Origin: a virus
DNA length: 37,025 nt
Reading direction: 5' to 3' (one strand)
Virus record (IMG/VR): IMGVR_UViG_3300025759_000261
Location: 1 to 37,025 of that record
Each line of letters starts with the position of its first letter. Within the stretch, counting starts at the first letter, position 1. The notes under the pieces are model-generated. The model was not told the DNA's origin and made no database searches. It saw only the letters and a program-made list of their open reading frames with translations. The translations under genes were made by a program, and so were the position numbers. Of the stretch, positions 1-7,093 are shown one piece after another.

Positions 1-424
1 TATCACTAAACTTTTTTTCAGGTAGATCCTCCATCCATTCATTAAATGTTAGCCTTTCGTTTAGTAAACTATCGACTATCCAAAAATTACCGAAACCATG
101 AGTGCCGTAAGGATGATTAGTCTTTGGGAAATAATTAATCCCACTACCACATAATCTAAACAAGTAACATAGCAACATGAAATCAAAATCATTAACATCC
201 GCATATTTAAAATATTCGCCATTGCCTTTAGGATCTGTTTCTTTTTTTCTAATAGCTTCTAATAAACTACTAAATGCTGCATATCTTCTATTGACAACAT
301 CGTATATTGGGACATGCCAAATTAGATCATCATCAATATCTTCCTCGGTCCAATCGTAACCTTGGTATAATCTTTCTTGATTTAACCTTGCCTTGTTATA
401 ATAAAGTTGGAACTCTTGTATCAT
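1..424 (-). CDS. Putative amino acid:DNA transferase, N-terminal part, variant A (cut by window start)
   Basis: The frame opens at the ATG at 424 and is still open at position 1, giving the first 141 residues of a protein nearly identical to the complete 303-residue protein at 33571-34482. It contains the conserved stretch LLCYLFRLCGSGINY and the following GTHGFGNFW. Its end overlaps the start region of the SGNH-like gene by 29 bases, exactly as in the other copy. The family reading (aGPT-PPlase, also called amino acid:DNA transferase) is discussed at the full copy. The gene is not broken; it is truncated only by the contig edge, and the first 127 bases of the window are an exact match to 34059-34185. 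Confidence 0.85.
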   Translation of the reverse strand, partial: MIQEFQLYYNKARLNQERLYQGYDWTEEDIDDDLIWHVPIYDVVNRRYAAFSSLLEAIRKKETDPKGNGEYFKYADVNDFDFMLLCYLFRLCGSGINYFPKTNHPYGTHGFGNFWIVDSLLNERLTFNEWMEDLPEKKFSD

Positions 425-1346
425 TTATAAATGTTTTTTTATGTAAATAACTACTAGGTCTAATATGAACTGATTGCCTAGCTTCCATGTGATTAAAGTC
501 TAATGGATACGTTAACCAAGTCTTTTGTACTTTGTAAGGGTATCTATTAGTGCCTGCTGTATTTAATAAACCGTTAAATAAGTTAACTAGGTTTTGCCTT
601 GCTTCTTTGCTACCAAAATAAGACTCACCTTTGTACTTACCTGAGCCTGGTATCTTTCTTGACTCATCCTCAACAGGTAACCATTCTTGAACTGTTACAT
701 TTATGTCAGGCGTTATCTCTTCTATAAACATACACAGCTTAGCAAACAATTCATAAACCGCTAACTCGGGATTAGGTTGACGCATTAAATGAAACCTAAC
801 ATCGATATTTCCAAAATATAAAGTTAGATCTGTTGTTTCTTCTTTATCAAAATACTTGTAAGGATCTTTTAAAAATCCATGTAAAGTTTTACCATCTAAT
901 CTATTTATGCCCCAACCTTTTTTATAAATTGATAAAGAATGTGAGTCACCTAGTATTAATTTCTTGCTAATAGTCGTTCCAGTTATTACCTTTTTATTTG
1001 GAATAGTCGTGATCTCTTTTCTTTTTAATAGTGTTTTAAAATCTATCTTTTCGTTAAAACAATATATATCTCCTTTGTACTTACTTAACTCATGTAAATA
1101 ATCTAAAGTAATTTGTTGAACTCCACCGAAGAAGTTCCAAACGTTTTCCTTGTAATTAATTCCGTTATTGATTACCACAGTTTTATACATGTGGATTTGT
1201 TTCGGGTCGTTTACAAACTCAATATCGTAATCGACTCTTTCGTTAATAATACTAGCTAAACAATAAGTCCAACCAGCATTATGTGAATTCAATTTAGTGG
1301 TAACCTTGCCCATTAAATTGATCATACAAATATTATCCTTGCTCAT
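396..1346 (-). CDS. SGNH/GDSL hydrolase-like protein, variant A
   Basis: A 316-residue protein with the signature blocks of the SGNH hydrolase fold. GDSHS at residues 133-137 gives the nucleophile Ser135, FGN at 178-180 gives the oxyanion-hole Gly/Asn pair, and DFNH at 283-286 gives the Asp-x-x-His dyad. A central segment (about 226-252) with EDESRKIPGSGKYKGES is identical in both copies and may bind substrate. Enzymes of this fold hydrolyse or transfer acyl esters. Its position directly after the putative amino acid:DNA transferase suggests action on an acyl or aminoacyl group in DNA base modification, which is inference. It overlaps its neighbours by 14 and 29 bases, so it is translationally linked. 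Hand comparison with the 34454-35404 copy gives 23 differences in 316 residues. Confidence 0.75.
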   Translation of the reverse strand: MSKDNICMINLMGKVTTKLNSHNAGWTYCLASIINERVDYDIEFVNDPKQIHMYKTVVINNGINYKENVWNFFGGVQQITLDYLHELSKYKGDIYCFNEKIDFKTLLKRKEITTIPNKKVITGTTISKKLILGDSHSLSIYKKGWGINRLDGKTLHGFLKDPYKYFDKEETTDLTLYFGNIDVRFHLMRQPNPELAVYELFAKLCMFIEEITPDINVTVQEWLPVEDESRKIPGSGKYKGESYFGSKEARQNLVNLFNGLLNTAGTNRYPYKVQKTWLTYPLDFNHMEARQSVHIRPSSYLHKKTFINDTRVPTLL

Positions 1347-1602
1347 CGTAAAAATTATTAAGTGCTCCTAGATACGCAACTGCATCTAGTAAATTATCTT
1401 CTTTGTGATTATATGACTCTCTAGATAGCTTTAAAGCTACCATGCACATATACATGTCTTCAGCGGTTATTGTTTTACCGGTTGCGCCTGAAGCGATAAG
1501 TGCAGCTCTTTTCATACCTTCCGAGAATGGACCGTAGTTCCTTTCTTTCTCTTCAGATCTTTTGTTTATTATGTTGTTTGCTTTTTCAAGTATGTTGCTC
1601 AT
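1333..1602 (-). CDS. DUF6378-like small protein, variant A
   Basis: An 89-residue protein. The start at 1602 is chosen because its ATG overlaps the exonuclease stop as ATGA, while an upstream ATG at 1629 would lie far inside that gene. The central AEDMYMCMVALKLSRE and the C-terminal DNLLDAVAYLGAL recall the small phage family DUF6378, whose function is unknown. The Asp/Glu/Arg pattern on predicted helices is somewhat MazG-like, but I do not see a full MazG metal-binding motif. It lies between the 5'-3' exonuclease and the SGNH-like protein in both variants, which argues for a role in nucleotide or DNA metabolism. The copies differ at only a few residues. Confidence 0.65.
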   Translation of the reverse strand: MSNILEKANNIINKRSEEKERNYGPFSEGMKRAALIASGATGKTITAEDMYMCMVALKLSRESYNHKEDNLLDAVAYLGALNNFYDEQG

Positions 1603-2276
1603 GTTCTTAGTTTTAATACAGTGTAACACGTTATAAATTTTTCTCGTGCTTTTGATTTATAAATCTGTTTAAATAGTTCAAATGTTTTTCTTATAAATTG
1701 ATATTTACTTTTGCAGTTTTTAAATATTTTTTCAGCATATTTAACACCGTAACCTTTACAAAAGTTAACATTGTCCGCTGAATCACCAACAATCATTTGA
1801 GTATAAAAATTATACAAAGCTTGTTGCTCTGAAATATTCCACATTGTTTGATGTTTGACGTGGTAGTTATAAAGTAAACACGGAAGTTGTTTATAGTCTT
1901 TATCTAAGGCAACTATTATAACGTTATCCCTTCCAAATTCTTTTTGTAATTTATTCCAATAAGTAGCAACTAGATCGTCAGTCTCCATACCGTATGCAAT
2001 TCTGCTATTGTATTCTTTGATCACGTGCTCAGTTAGTTGATTTAATAGTGGAGGTTTTGGAGCTGTTCTATTAGCCTTGTAACTATTTAATACAAATTTC
2101 CTAAAGTTACCCTTAGCACTATTAAAAACGATTAGCTCTTTGACATCATACTCTTCATCTAGTTTATTAACTATCGACATTAGTACCTCGTCAAACTTAG
2201 CACAAGCTTCTTCTAGATCTTCAACATTTATACATGAAGAATAGATTAAGCTATCAGCATCAAACAGTAGTATCAT
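1599..2276 (-). CDS. 5'-3' exonuclease / flap endonuclease-like, variant A
   Basis: A 225-residue protein of the PIN-like FEN family, which removes 5' flaps, RNA primers or 5' DNA ends using two metal ions. Acidic metal ligands are visible: DAD at 6-8, METDDL at 97-102, LDKDYKQL at 124-131 and GDSADNV at 164-170. The last is followed by a helix-hairpin-helix-like GYGVKYAEKIF. YKANR at 66-70 matches the arch-region basic motif. Length fits the small phage form without a polymerase domain. It probably acts in replication or recombination. It is the most diverged of the duplicated genes (roughly 50 differences in 225 residues against 35657-36337), yet all catalytic residues are shared. Confidence 0.88.
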   Translation of the reverse strand: MILLFDADSLIYSSCINVEDLEEACAKFDEVLMSIVNKLDEEYDVKELIVFNSAKGNFRKFVLNSYKANRTAPKPPLLNQLTEHVIKEYNSRIAYGMETDDLVATYWNKLQKEFGRDNVIIVALDKDYKQLPCLLYNYHVKHQTMWNISEQQALYNFYTQMIVGDSADNVNFCKGYGVKYAEKIFKNCKSKYQFIRKTFELFKQIYKSKAREKFITCYTVLKLRT

Positions 2277-2418
2277 TTTCCTCTGTATTAATTCCTAATT
2301 TATCCTCTAAGATCTTAACTCTTTTTTGTAAGCTCTGTATAATAACGTAATAAGTTGTCAATACTTTTTCCATTCTTGACATCCTTTGTTGGTGAGTATA
2401 TTTTTTTGGTTTTTTCAT
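2260..2418 (-). CDS. Conserved 52-residue protein upstream of the exonuclease, variant A
   Basis: A short ORF starting at ATG 2418 with the N-terminus MKKPKKYTHQQRMSRMEKVL, followed by a helical segment with heptad-like hydrophobic spacing (about residues 13-42) and an acidic tail. It overlaps the exonuclease start by 17 bases. An ORF of exactly the same length is present at 36321-36479, with mostly conservative substitutions and changes concentrated at third codon positions, which is strong evidence of coding. It is the first gene after the promoter-like element at 2419-2480. The function is not recognised; a small basic coiled-coil DNA-binding or adaptor protein is possible. Confidence 0.8.
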   Translation of the reverse strand: MKKPKKYTHQQRMSRMEKVLTTYYVIIQSLQKRVKILEDKLGINTEENDTTV

Positions 2419-2480
2419 ATTTTTATAATGAATATACAAACATTTGTTAATAAATAAAAATTCTTAACAAAATTTTAACA
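2419..2480 (-). promoter_or_regulatory. Promoter-like region with phased TGTTAA repeats
   Basis: On the minus strand two TGTTAA hexamers start at 2480 and 2469, 11 bases apart, followed by TTAACAAATGTTTGTATATT ending about 20 bases before the ATG at 2418. The same element recurs, with variation, upstream of the late operon (28366-28420), the non-coding RNA (29071-29130) and the second copy of this gene (36481-36535). TTG plus a TTTG-containing downstream box fits the Bacteroidota promoter pattern (TTG, then TAnnTTTG). No transcription data support it here. Confidence 0.55.
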
Positions 2481-3380
2481 TTTTAATTTAAACCAATCAG
2501 GGATTATATGATTCATATTATAATTAGATCTTGGCTTTCTTTCGTTATTTTTAAACTGCTGAAGCTTGTAATAAAAACAAACTTTATCTTCGTTGTTTAA
2601 CCAGTGTTGACGATCAAAAATATTAATAGTTAACCCATTTAATATACCCATATAATTTACCCATGTTGTAGCTCTCCAATCATTCTTTGGAATAAATGAA
2701 CCTGTCTCTAATCTAGAGTAAAAGGAATCTACAGGGGTCAGCATGTTATGATCATCAAAAATATAACTAATTCCACTAAAGTGTCCAGGTCCACCAGTTA
2801 CTGGCGAGTTAGGATCTACTAATTCAGGAAAACACATAGCTAAATATCTTGCTGCATTTTTTAAAGCATACTTAACTTTCTTAAAACCTTTTTTCCAGTA
2901 AAACTCATTAAGAATCCTAGTCAATTCCATTATAGTATATCTCCGTGTTTTATATCTCTTGAACATTCTCTTGCATAGTTGTCTACCTGTTTTATCAGCT
3001 AAGTTTAAAGAGTCTGTTACAGTACAATCTTTTTTAAGATATATTTGAAATAAATCCCTTCTCATTAAACTGTTAGGTGATCTATTATTAAAAGCATCAG
3101 ATCCTATTTCCCAATAGTCATTTATTAAACCCCAATGTTCATTTGAAAAACTGAATACTAAACAAGATGATAAAGCTTTTTGTAAACCATCTAAATCATG
3201 AATATCAAACTTATTTCTCATCACAAAACAAAAAGGATGTTCATCCCAATGCAATCTATGAGAGAAAAAATTAGGATTATTTTTCACAATAGGATTAGAT
3301 CTACTGTCGAATTCTTTTAAAAAAATTAAATAATCATTAAGCCGATGTTTAATCTTATCAGAAAAAACTAGTTTCTTCAT
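2475..3380 (-). CDS. Second aGPT-PPlase-like (putative amino acid:DNA transferase) protein, present only in variant A
   Basis: A 301-residue soluble protein. Residues 150-209 (a helix, then FKKVKYALKNAARYLAMCFP, then ELVDPNSPVTGGPG) line up with residues 177-238 of the 303-residue protein at 33571-34482 (YFPKIITRHSNVYVGSNA). This suggests a divergent relative of the alpha-glutamyl/putrescinyl thymine pyrophosphorylase group, helix-hairpin-helix glycosylase-like enzymes that attach amino acids or polyamines to activated hydroxymethyl-dU. The similarity is by eye and modest. The ATG overlaps the phosphoesterase stop as TAATG. The second genome variant lacks the whole gene, with the junction at that overlap, so it is an accessory cassette. 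An unrelated accessory gene is possible. Confidence 0.55.
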   Translation of the reverse strand: MKKLVFSDKIKHRLNDYLIFLKEFDSRSNPIVKNNPNFFSHRLHWDEHPFCFVMRNKFDIHDLDGLQKALSSCLVFSFSNEHWGLINDYWEIGSDAFNNRSPNSLMRRDLFQIYLKKDCTVTDSLNLADKTGRQLCKRMFKRYKTRRYTIMELTRILNEFYWKKGFKKVKYALKNAARYLAMCFPELVDPNSPVTGGPGHFSGISYIFDDHNMLTPVDSFYSRLETGSFIPKNDWRATTWVNYMGILNGLTINIFDRQHWLNNEDKVCFYYKLQQFKNNERKPRSNYNMNHIIPDWFKLKC

Positions 3381-4123
3381 TATAGATCCATAAGTTCATT
3401 AATTGCAATCTTACCATTGATCACGACTCCACAAGCAATTGCTGGCTTTTTACCTCTTTTAGCATAAGCCATCGCGTAACTATCGAAGTCTATTCCACAA
3501 CCCACTTGCATTCCAAACACCTTAAAGTTTTGACCTACAAAGAACTCAGTATAACATTGAGTGTGTAAATGACCTTGTACAGTTGATTGCATGTCTGCCT
3601 TACATTTTGTTCTTGCTGTACCCGCCTCACCATGTATATATTGAACATTGTCTAAAACATATCTATCCACAAATTTCCAACCTGGAACTTCTAGGACATC
3701 TTTATAAGCCTTTATCCACTTTCTAGGAACAGCAGATGTTTGTGCTTTTCTCATAATTATTCTGTCATGATTACCTATTGTAACAATTGCATTAGGGAAA
3801 GCATCGTACCATCTCGAAATCCTTTTTATTGCCAACTCGAGTTCATCAGAACCTCCTAAGGCTTCTGTATCTGTTTCATGATAACTAGAATAATGATTGT
3901 CAATTACGTCACCTATAAATACAACTTTGTTACAATTATATTTTTTATAAGTTTGAATGCAATGATCTAAATAAGAGTCTAAACAAAATGGTTCATGTAA
4001 ATCACCGATTACTAAAACTCTATTAACTTTTTCAGTTATATATTTAAAAGCATCAGCTTTGTTGCCTGTAAGTCTTGGTCTATAGGGTTCCATAAGTTTT
4101 ATATACTTTTTGCAATTCTCCAA
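3380..4123 (-). CDS. Calcineurin-like metallophosphoesterase, variant A
   Basis: A 247-residue protein with the full motif set of the metallophosphoesterase superfamily: GDLHEPF (40-46), GDVID (71-75), GNHDR (117-121), a histidine in YIHGE (His164) and GHLH (184-187). These residues bind two metal ions and hydrolyse phosphomono- or diesters. The substrate cannot be told; candidates are 3' DNA or RNA ends, cyclic nucleotides or nucleotide intermediates. The ATG at 4123 overlaps the upstream gene by 44 bases; the internal ATG at 4093 (MEPYRPRLTG) would cut this to 14 and may be the true start. The partial copy at 36536-37025 is nearly identical in protein sequence. Confidence 0.87.
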   Translation of the reverse strand: MENCKKYIKLMEPYRPRLTGNKADAFKYITEKVNRVLVIGDLHEPFCLDSYLDHCIQTYKKYNCNKVVFIGDVIDNHYSSYHETDTEALGGSDELELAIKRISRWYDAFPNAIVTIGNHDRIIMRKAQTSAVPRKWIKAYKDVLEVPGWKFVDRYVLDNVQYIHGEAGTARTKCKADMQSTVQGHLHTQCYTEFFVGQNFKVFGMQVGCGIDFDSYAMAYAKRGKKPAIACGVVINGKIAINELMDL

Positions 4124-4493
4124 TCATTGACTTAACGCAACTTCCACATCCTGATTTTTGTTTATTAGTTCTAAATATTCTGTTATAAATTTTTAACAAT
4201 TCGCCTTGAGTAGCTGGTTTTATTACACCTCTATGTTCACTAAAAAATTTAGTTAAATAATTATATTCATCCTCTTCTAGGCATAAAGGTTTATTGTATC
4301 TGAATAATCTATTCAATCTTTCTTTTCTTTCATCACATCCACAATCTTCTCCAGCTACCCACTCAACTAGCTTTTTAACTCCAGTTGCTTTAGTAACTTT
4401 TTCAATTGTATCTCCTAAGCCTTCACTAGCTTGATCGAATTTCTTTTTCCATTCTTTGTACGCTTTAGTACGTTTGTCTTTTGGTTCTTTCAT
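4080..4493 (-). CDS. Hypothetical protein with paired cysteine motifs
   Basis: A 137-residue, lysine-rich protein with two short cysteine clusters, CGC at about residues 51-53 (GEDCGCDERKERLNRLF) and CGSC at about 116-119 near the C-terminus. The four or five cysteines could form a zinc-binding or structural site. I do not recognise a named family, although the pattern feels typical of small early proteins of Bacteroidota phages. It sits between the sigma factor and the phosphoesterase and begins six bases after the sigma factor stop, so it belongs to the early operon. No signal peptide or membrane segment. Confidence 0.7.
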   Translation of the reverse strand: MKEPKDKRTKAYKEWKKKFDQASEGLGDTIEKVTKATGVKKLVEWVAGEDCGCDERKERLNRLFRYNKPLCLEEDEYNYLTKFFSEHRGVIKPATQGELLKIYNRIFRTNKQKSGCGSCVKSMIGELQKVYKTYGTL

Positions 4494-4498
4494 AGTAA

Positions 4499-5068
4499 TT
4501 AAATTTGGTTAAAATCTTGGTTTAAATAATCCTCGTAATCTTCGCTAAATTTATCTCTCATTATTTGTTTTCCTTTTTTTAATGTATGAAATATATTTAC
4601 AAAGCTGATCCCTGTTTCTTTAGCCATACCCCTAATGCTTAGAGGAGTATCTCTATAAATCTCAAAAATCCTTTTATTGTACCAATCCCAATTATCAAGC
4701 TCTTTATCCATTTTATCTATTAATCTTCCAAAAGCTTTTTCTTCTTCTAAGTTATTGTTAGAAGTAAATTTATCTAAATGCTCTTGCTTGATTTCTTTAA
4801 ATCCATCATCTTTATAAAAGTCATCTATGTTTATTTTTCTTATTTTGTTTTTATTAATTACATAATCTAAGTAAATAGATCTAATTACAAAAAACATATA
4901 TCCTTTAGATACCTTTCCGTTTTTTATTATTTTATTCGGATCAGTATATAAATGAATTTTTATATATGCTTCTTGCACAATATCTTCTGAGTAACTTTTT
5001 GCACCCATTTTTTTTGCCATTAATATCCACTCATCGTGTTGTTTAGCGATTAGTTCAAGCCATTTCAT
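4499..5068 (-). CDS. Phage sigma-70-family (ECF-like) sigma factor
   Basis: A 189-residue protein with two sigma domains. Residues 27-40 (SEDIVQEAYIKIHL) match the core-binding helix of sigma region 2, and residues 141-175 (LSIRGMAKETGISFVNIF onward) match the region 4 helix-turn-helix that reads the -35 element. There is no region 1 or 3, as in ECF sigma factors. Such a protein would redirect host RNA polymerase to phage promoters, plausibly those carrying the TTAACA/TTTGTATATT element seen before the late operon and the non-coding RNA. The start overlaps the ATPase stop as ATGA. The domain call is by motif; promoter choice is inference. Confidence 0.75.
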   Translation of the reverse strand: MKWLELIAKQHDEWILMAKKMGAKSYSEDIVQEAYIKIHLYTDPNKIIKNGKVSKGYMFFVIRSIYLDYVINKNKIRKINIDDFYKDDGFKEIKQEHLDKFTSNNNLEEEKAFGRLIDKMDKELDNWDWYNKRIFEIYRDTPLSIRGMAKETGISFVNIFHTLKKGKQIMRDKFSEDYEDYLNQDFNQI

Positions 5069-5907
5069 TTAAAATCTTTTAGAGGGTCATATAAATCCGT
5101 GATCACGACTGGCAAGCCATAATCATCTATTTTAAAGCTAAATTGTTCAAAGCTATATCCTCTTGATCTTTTGCATGTGACTGAAATCCAACCCTTATGA
5201 GTTGAGTTCTTATGTAATTGAATTTGTGTTTCTGTTTTCTTTTCTAAAAAACTTCCTAAATGTCCAGTAGGTTTTTCAGAATTACCATGATTAGTGTGAA
5301 TAATCGTGATAATGTGGCAATTGAATAGTTGTGACCATTCCATTATTTTTTGTACAACGTCATTAGATTGTTCAATATTATTTACATCGTTACATAGATC
5401 AGCAATACCGTCAATTATTACTAATCCCACTTTTCCTTTTGGTATTTTGTTTTCTAAATAATGTTCTATAAATTGAATGCGATGTTTATAAGAAATAGTT
5501 CTAAGTCCGAATGTATGATAACATTGTTGATCATTACCTTCATTCATATCTATTACTCTTCTAAAGGTTCTATGAGCATGAAACTTACCTTGCTCAGTAT
5601 CAAAATGAACTAAACATTTATCATCTCTATAACCTCTAATATCTCCTCCATATTTATTTTTGCCAGATAAATAAACACTAGCTAGTAAACTAATAAAGTA
5701 AGTCTTTAACGTTTTAGGTGGAGCCTGTACAAAAGAAAAGTTGCCATAAGTTCCAATAGGAACCGGCAACTCTATCTTTCCAGTTTTTGTTTGTATAATG
5801 TTTTTCCCGAAAGACAAAGCTAATGGCGGGTATTTTACATCATTAGTAGTGTCTACGAAGCATTGATCTTCAATAGTCTTTAATTGTTCTTCGGTTAGTT
5901 TAAACAT
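5065..5907 (-). CDS. RecA/DnaB-fold ATPase (AAA_25/RepA-like), probable replication or recombination helicase
   Basis: A 280-residue protein. The Walker A motif APPKTLKT (62-69) has the form common in RepA/AAA_25-type ATPases, followed by FDTEQ (102-106) with the catalytic glutamate and Walker B GLVIIDG (161-167). IIHTNHGN (202-209) and GHLGS (216-219) fit the sensor and DNA-contact loops of RecA-like hexameric helicases. It lies just after an SSB-like gene and an annealing-protein candidate, which supports a role in phage DNA replication or recombination. With no polymerase or primase in the window, it may load host replication proteins. A Sak4-like single-strand annealing ATPase is an alternative. 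Confidence 0.75.
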   Translation of the reverse strand: MFKLTEEQLKTIEDQCFVDTTNDVKYPPLALSFGKNIIQTKTGKIELPVPIGTYGNFSFVQAPPKTLKTYFISLLASVYLSGKNKYGGDIRGYRDDKCLVHFDTEQGKFHAHRTFRRVIDMNEGNDQQCYHTFGLRTISYKHRIQFIEHYLENKIPKGKVGLVIIDGIADLCNDVNNIEQSNDVVQKIMEWSQLFNCHIITIIHTNHGNSEKPTGHLGSFLEKKTETQIQLHKNSTHKGWISVTCKRSRGYSFEQFSFKIDDYGLPVVITDLYDPLKDFK

Positions 5908-5910
5908 TAA

Positions 5911-6216
5911 TTATAAATCAAACGGTAAATCTATATCTTCTTCTTTTTTATTTTGTTGTTGTTCTTTTTTCTTTACACAAGGAAGAGGATCTCCTGTAGA
6001 CCAGAAAACCCGACCATTGCCTGTCCAAACTCGATCTCTTTTTTGCAATCTTTCTTCCTCGCTTTGTGCTACCCAACTTGAAACAGATTGGTTGTATTCG
6101 TTTTCTTGATCATCAATTTTTATTGTTAGATCTATGTAAGTTCCTTTTGCTCCTTGAACCATTTTGTCTTTAGGTAGAGCAGCGACATTTAGCCGCAAGT
6201 TCATCATGTGTCCCAT
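5911..6216 (-). CDS. Putative single-stranded DNA-binding protein
   Basis: A 101-residue protein whose last eight residues, DIDLPFDL, have the acidic, phenylalanine-containing form of SSB tails that recruit replication proteins. The body (about 5-70) is rich in alternating hydrophobic residues and ends in WTGNGRVFW, compatible with a small OB-fold, and residues 75-93 form a polar Gln/Lys linker. Alternative starts at Met4 or Met5 are possible. Its place between an annealing-protein candidate and a RecA-fold ATPase supports the call. No sequence family was recognised with certainty. Confidence 0.6.
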   Translation of the reverse strand: MGHMMNLRLNVAALPKDKMVQGAKGTYIDLTIKIDDQENEYNQSVSSWVAQSEEERLQKRDRVWTGNGRVFWSTGDPLPCVKKKEQQQNKKEEDIDLPFDL

Positions 6217-6221
6217 ATTAT

Positions 6222-6638
6222 TTATTTATTTATTAATTGTTTAGGTTCTAATTTAGGTTTTTTAAAATCATCGGATTCATCTTCTCCAAACACCCCTAGT
6301 TCATAAAATCCAGTTACTTTTAAAACTGCTCTCGATAAAGCTCTTTTCTCAGCCATTTCCGCCACATACCAAGTGTTACAATTTCCATTCTTAAAATCTC
6401 CTTTTAAAGCAGATCCAAATGTTTGTACGACTTTTTTAGCATCAATAAATGCTGTTGCTTTAATTACAGCGTAATCTCTTTCTAATACTTTAGCTTCGAA
6501 TTCCACGTTAATATCAGCTTGACCTTGTATTTTTTCAATACCTGATCTAGTTATTATCACGTAATGTTGATGTTTAAAAACATCTTCTTTAGTTAATCCA
6601 TATTGTAAATATAAATCTTTAAGTTTTTCTTTGTTCAT
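6222..6638 (-). CDS. Putative Rad52-like single-strand annealing protein
   Basis: A 138-residue protein. The N-terminal half is beta-rich (HYVIITRSGIEKIQ, then FEAKVLE and YAVIKATAFI), and it ends in the helix EMAEKRALSRAVLKVTG (about 94-110). Placement of a conserved Glu/Arg/Ala helix after beta strands recalls the Rad52/Erf/RedB-like annealing proteins, where an equivalent 'aeTrAvgRAl' helix occurs. Neighbours are SSB-like and ATPase genes, as in recombination operons. The C-terminal tail (FKKPKLEPKQLINK) is polar. The assignment rests on motif resemblance and context; a generic conserved phage protein cannot be excluded. Confidence 0.5.
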   Translation of the reverse strand: MNKEKLKDLYLQYGLTKEDVFKHQHYVIITRSGIEKIQGQADINVEFEAKVLERDYAVIKATAFIDAKKVVQTFGSALKGDFKNGNCNTWYVAEMAEKRALSRAVLKVTGFYELGVFGEDESDDFKKPKLEPKQLINK

Positions 6639-6882
6639 ATTCTCTAAGTTTTAATTGTGTTTTTTTTAATTCTAAATTTGCTTTATTAAGTTCTGATTTT
6701 AATAATTTATTATTTAAATGAACAGAGTTAAAATGAAAAAACATTTCTCTTAGTTTAGCAGATAGTTCTTTTAATTTCCTGTTATTAGGATTTGCTTTCA
6801 TTAGACTCATCATACTTTTAGATAATTGCTCGAAACAATTATTAAAATAGATTTGTTGTAAAACTTCCTCTTTAGTCTGCAT
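6619..6882 (-). CDS. Hypothetical coiled-coil protein (87 residues)
   Basis: Almost the entire length is predicted helix, with a coiled-coil-like C-terminal half (about 50-85) made of Leu/Lys/Glu heptads. It overlaps the next gene by 20 bases and the previous one by 11, so it is embedded in the early operon. No catalytic motif, signal or membrane segment. No family recognised; pairing with the equally helical 73-residue neighbour is possible. Confidence 0.65.
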   Translation of the reverse strand: MQTKEEVLQQIYFNNCFEQLSKSMMSLMKANPNNRKLKELSAKLREMFFHFNSVHLNNKLLKSELNKANLELKKTQLKLREYEQRKT

Positions 6883-7093
6883 TATCTAATACAAATTTTC
6901 TTGCTGCTTCTCTAAAACTCTTGCTAGACTTTTTATCTAAAAGATCTATAACTATTTTTTTTAGTTCGCTATTGTTTTGTTTTAGATCTATTATTAAATC
7001 ATAAAATTCTCTATTCTGTTTTCTTAAGCTATCAATTTGATGCTCTTGAAATTCAAACATAGTCCTTCTCGCTGTTGGCTCTTCTTTACTCAT
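6872..7093 (-). CDS. Hypothetical coiled-coil protein (73 residues)
   Basis: A short, charged, all-helical protein with Leu/Ile spacing suggestive of a coiled coil over residues 14-52 and a basic C-terminal segment. It overlaps both neighbours (8 and 11 bases). Its position early in the operon and its small size suggest an accessory or regulatory protein, but nothing in the sequence identifies it. Confidence 0.6.
   Translation of the reverse strand: MSKEEPTARRTMFEFQEHQIDSLRKQNREFYDLIIDLKQNNSELKKIVIDLLDKKSSKSFREAARKFVLDNAD

Larger units (their letters stand above)
1..3869. repeat. Left copy of diverged terminal redundancy (variant A)
   Basis: This block is homologous to 34059-37025 in the same orientation. 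Bases 1-127 are identical to 34059-34185, then mismatches begin at 128 (g against a). Offset is 34058 up to the small gene at 2260-2418 and 33156 from the phosphoesterase onward, because 902 bases holding one gene (2475-3380) are present only here. Differences are mainly synonymous, so both versions are functional. The likely explanation is two strain variants of one circular or permuted genome joined in the assembly, not a true tandem duplication. Confidence 0.9.

Noticed and set aside
1-3869. True tandem duplication of a 3 kb replication region
   Set aside because: The duplication starts exactly at the contig edge with a 127-base perfect match, flanks nearly one genome length, and diverges like strain alleles, which fits assembly of a variant pair better.
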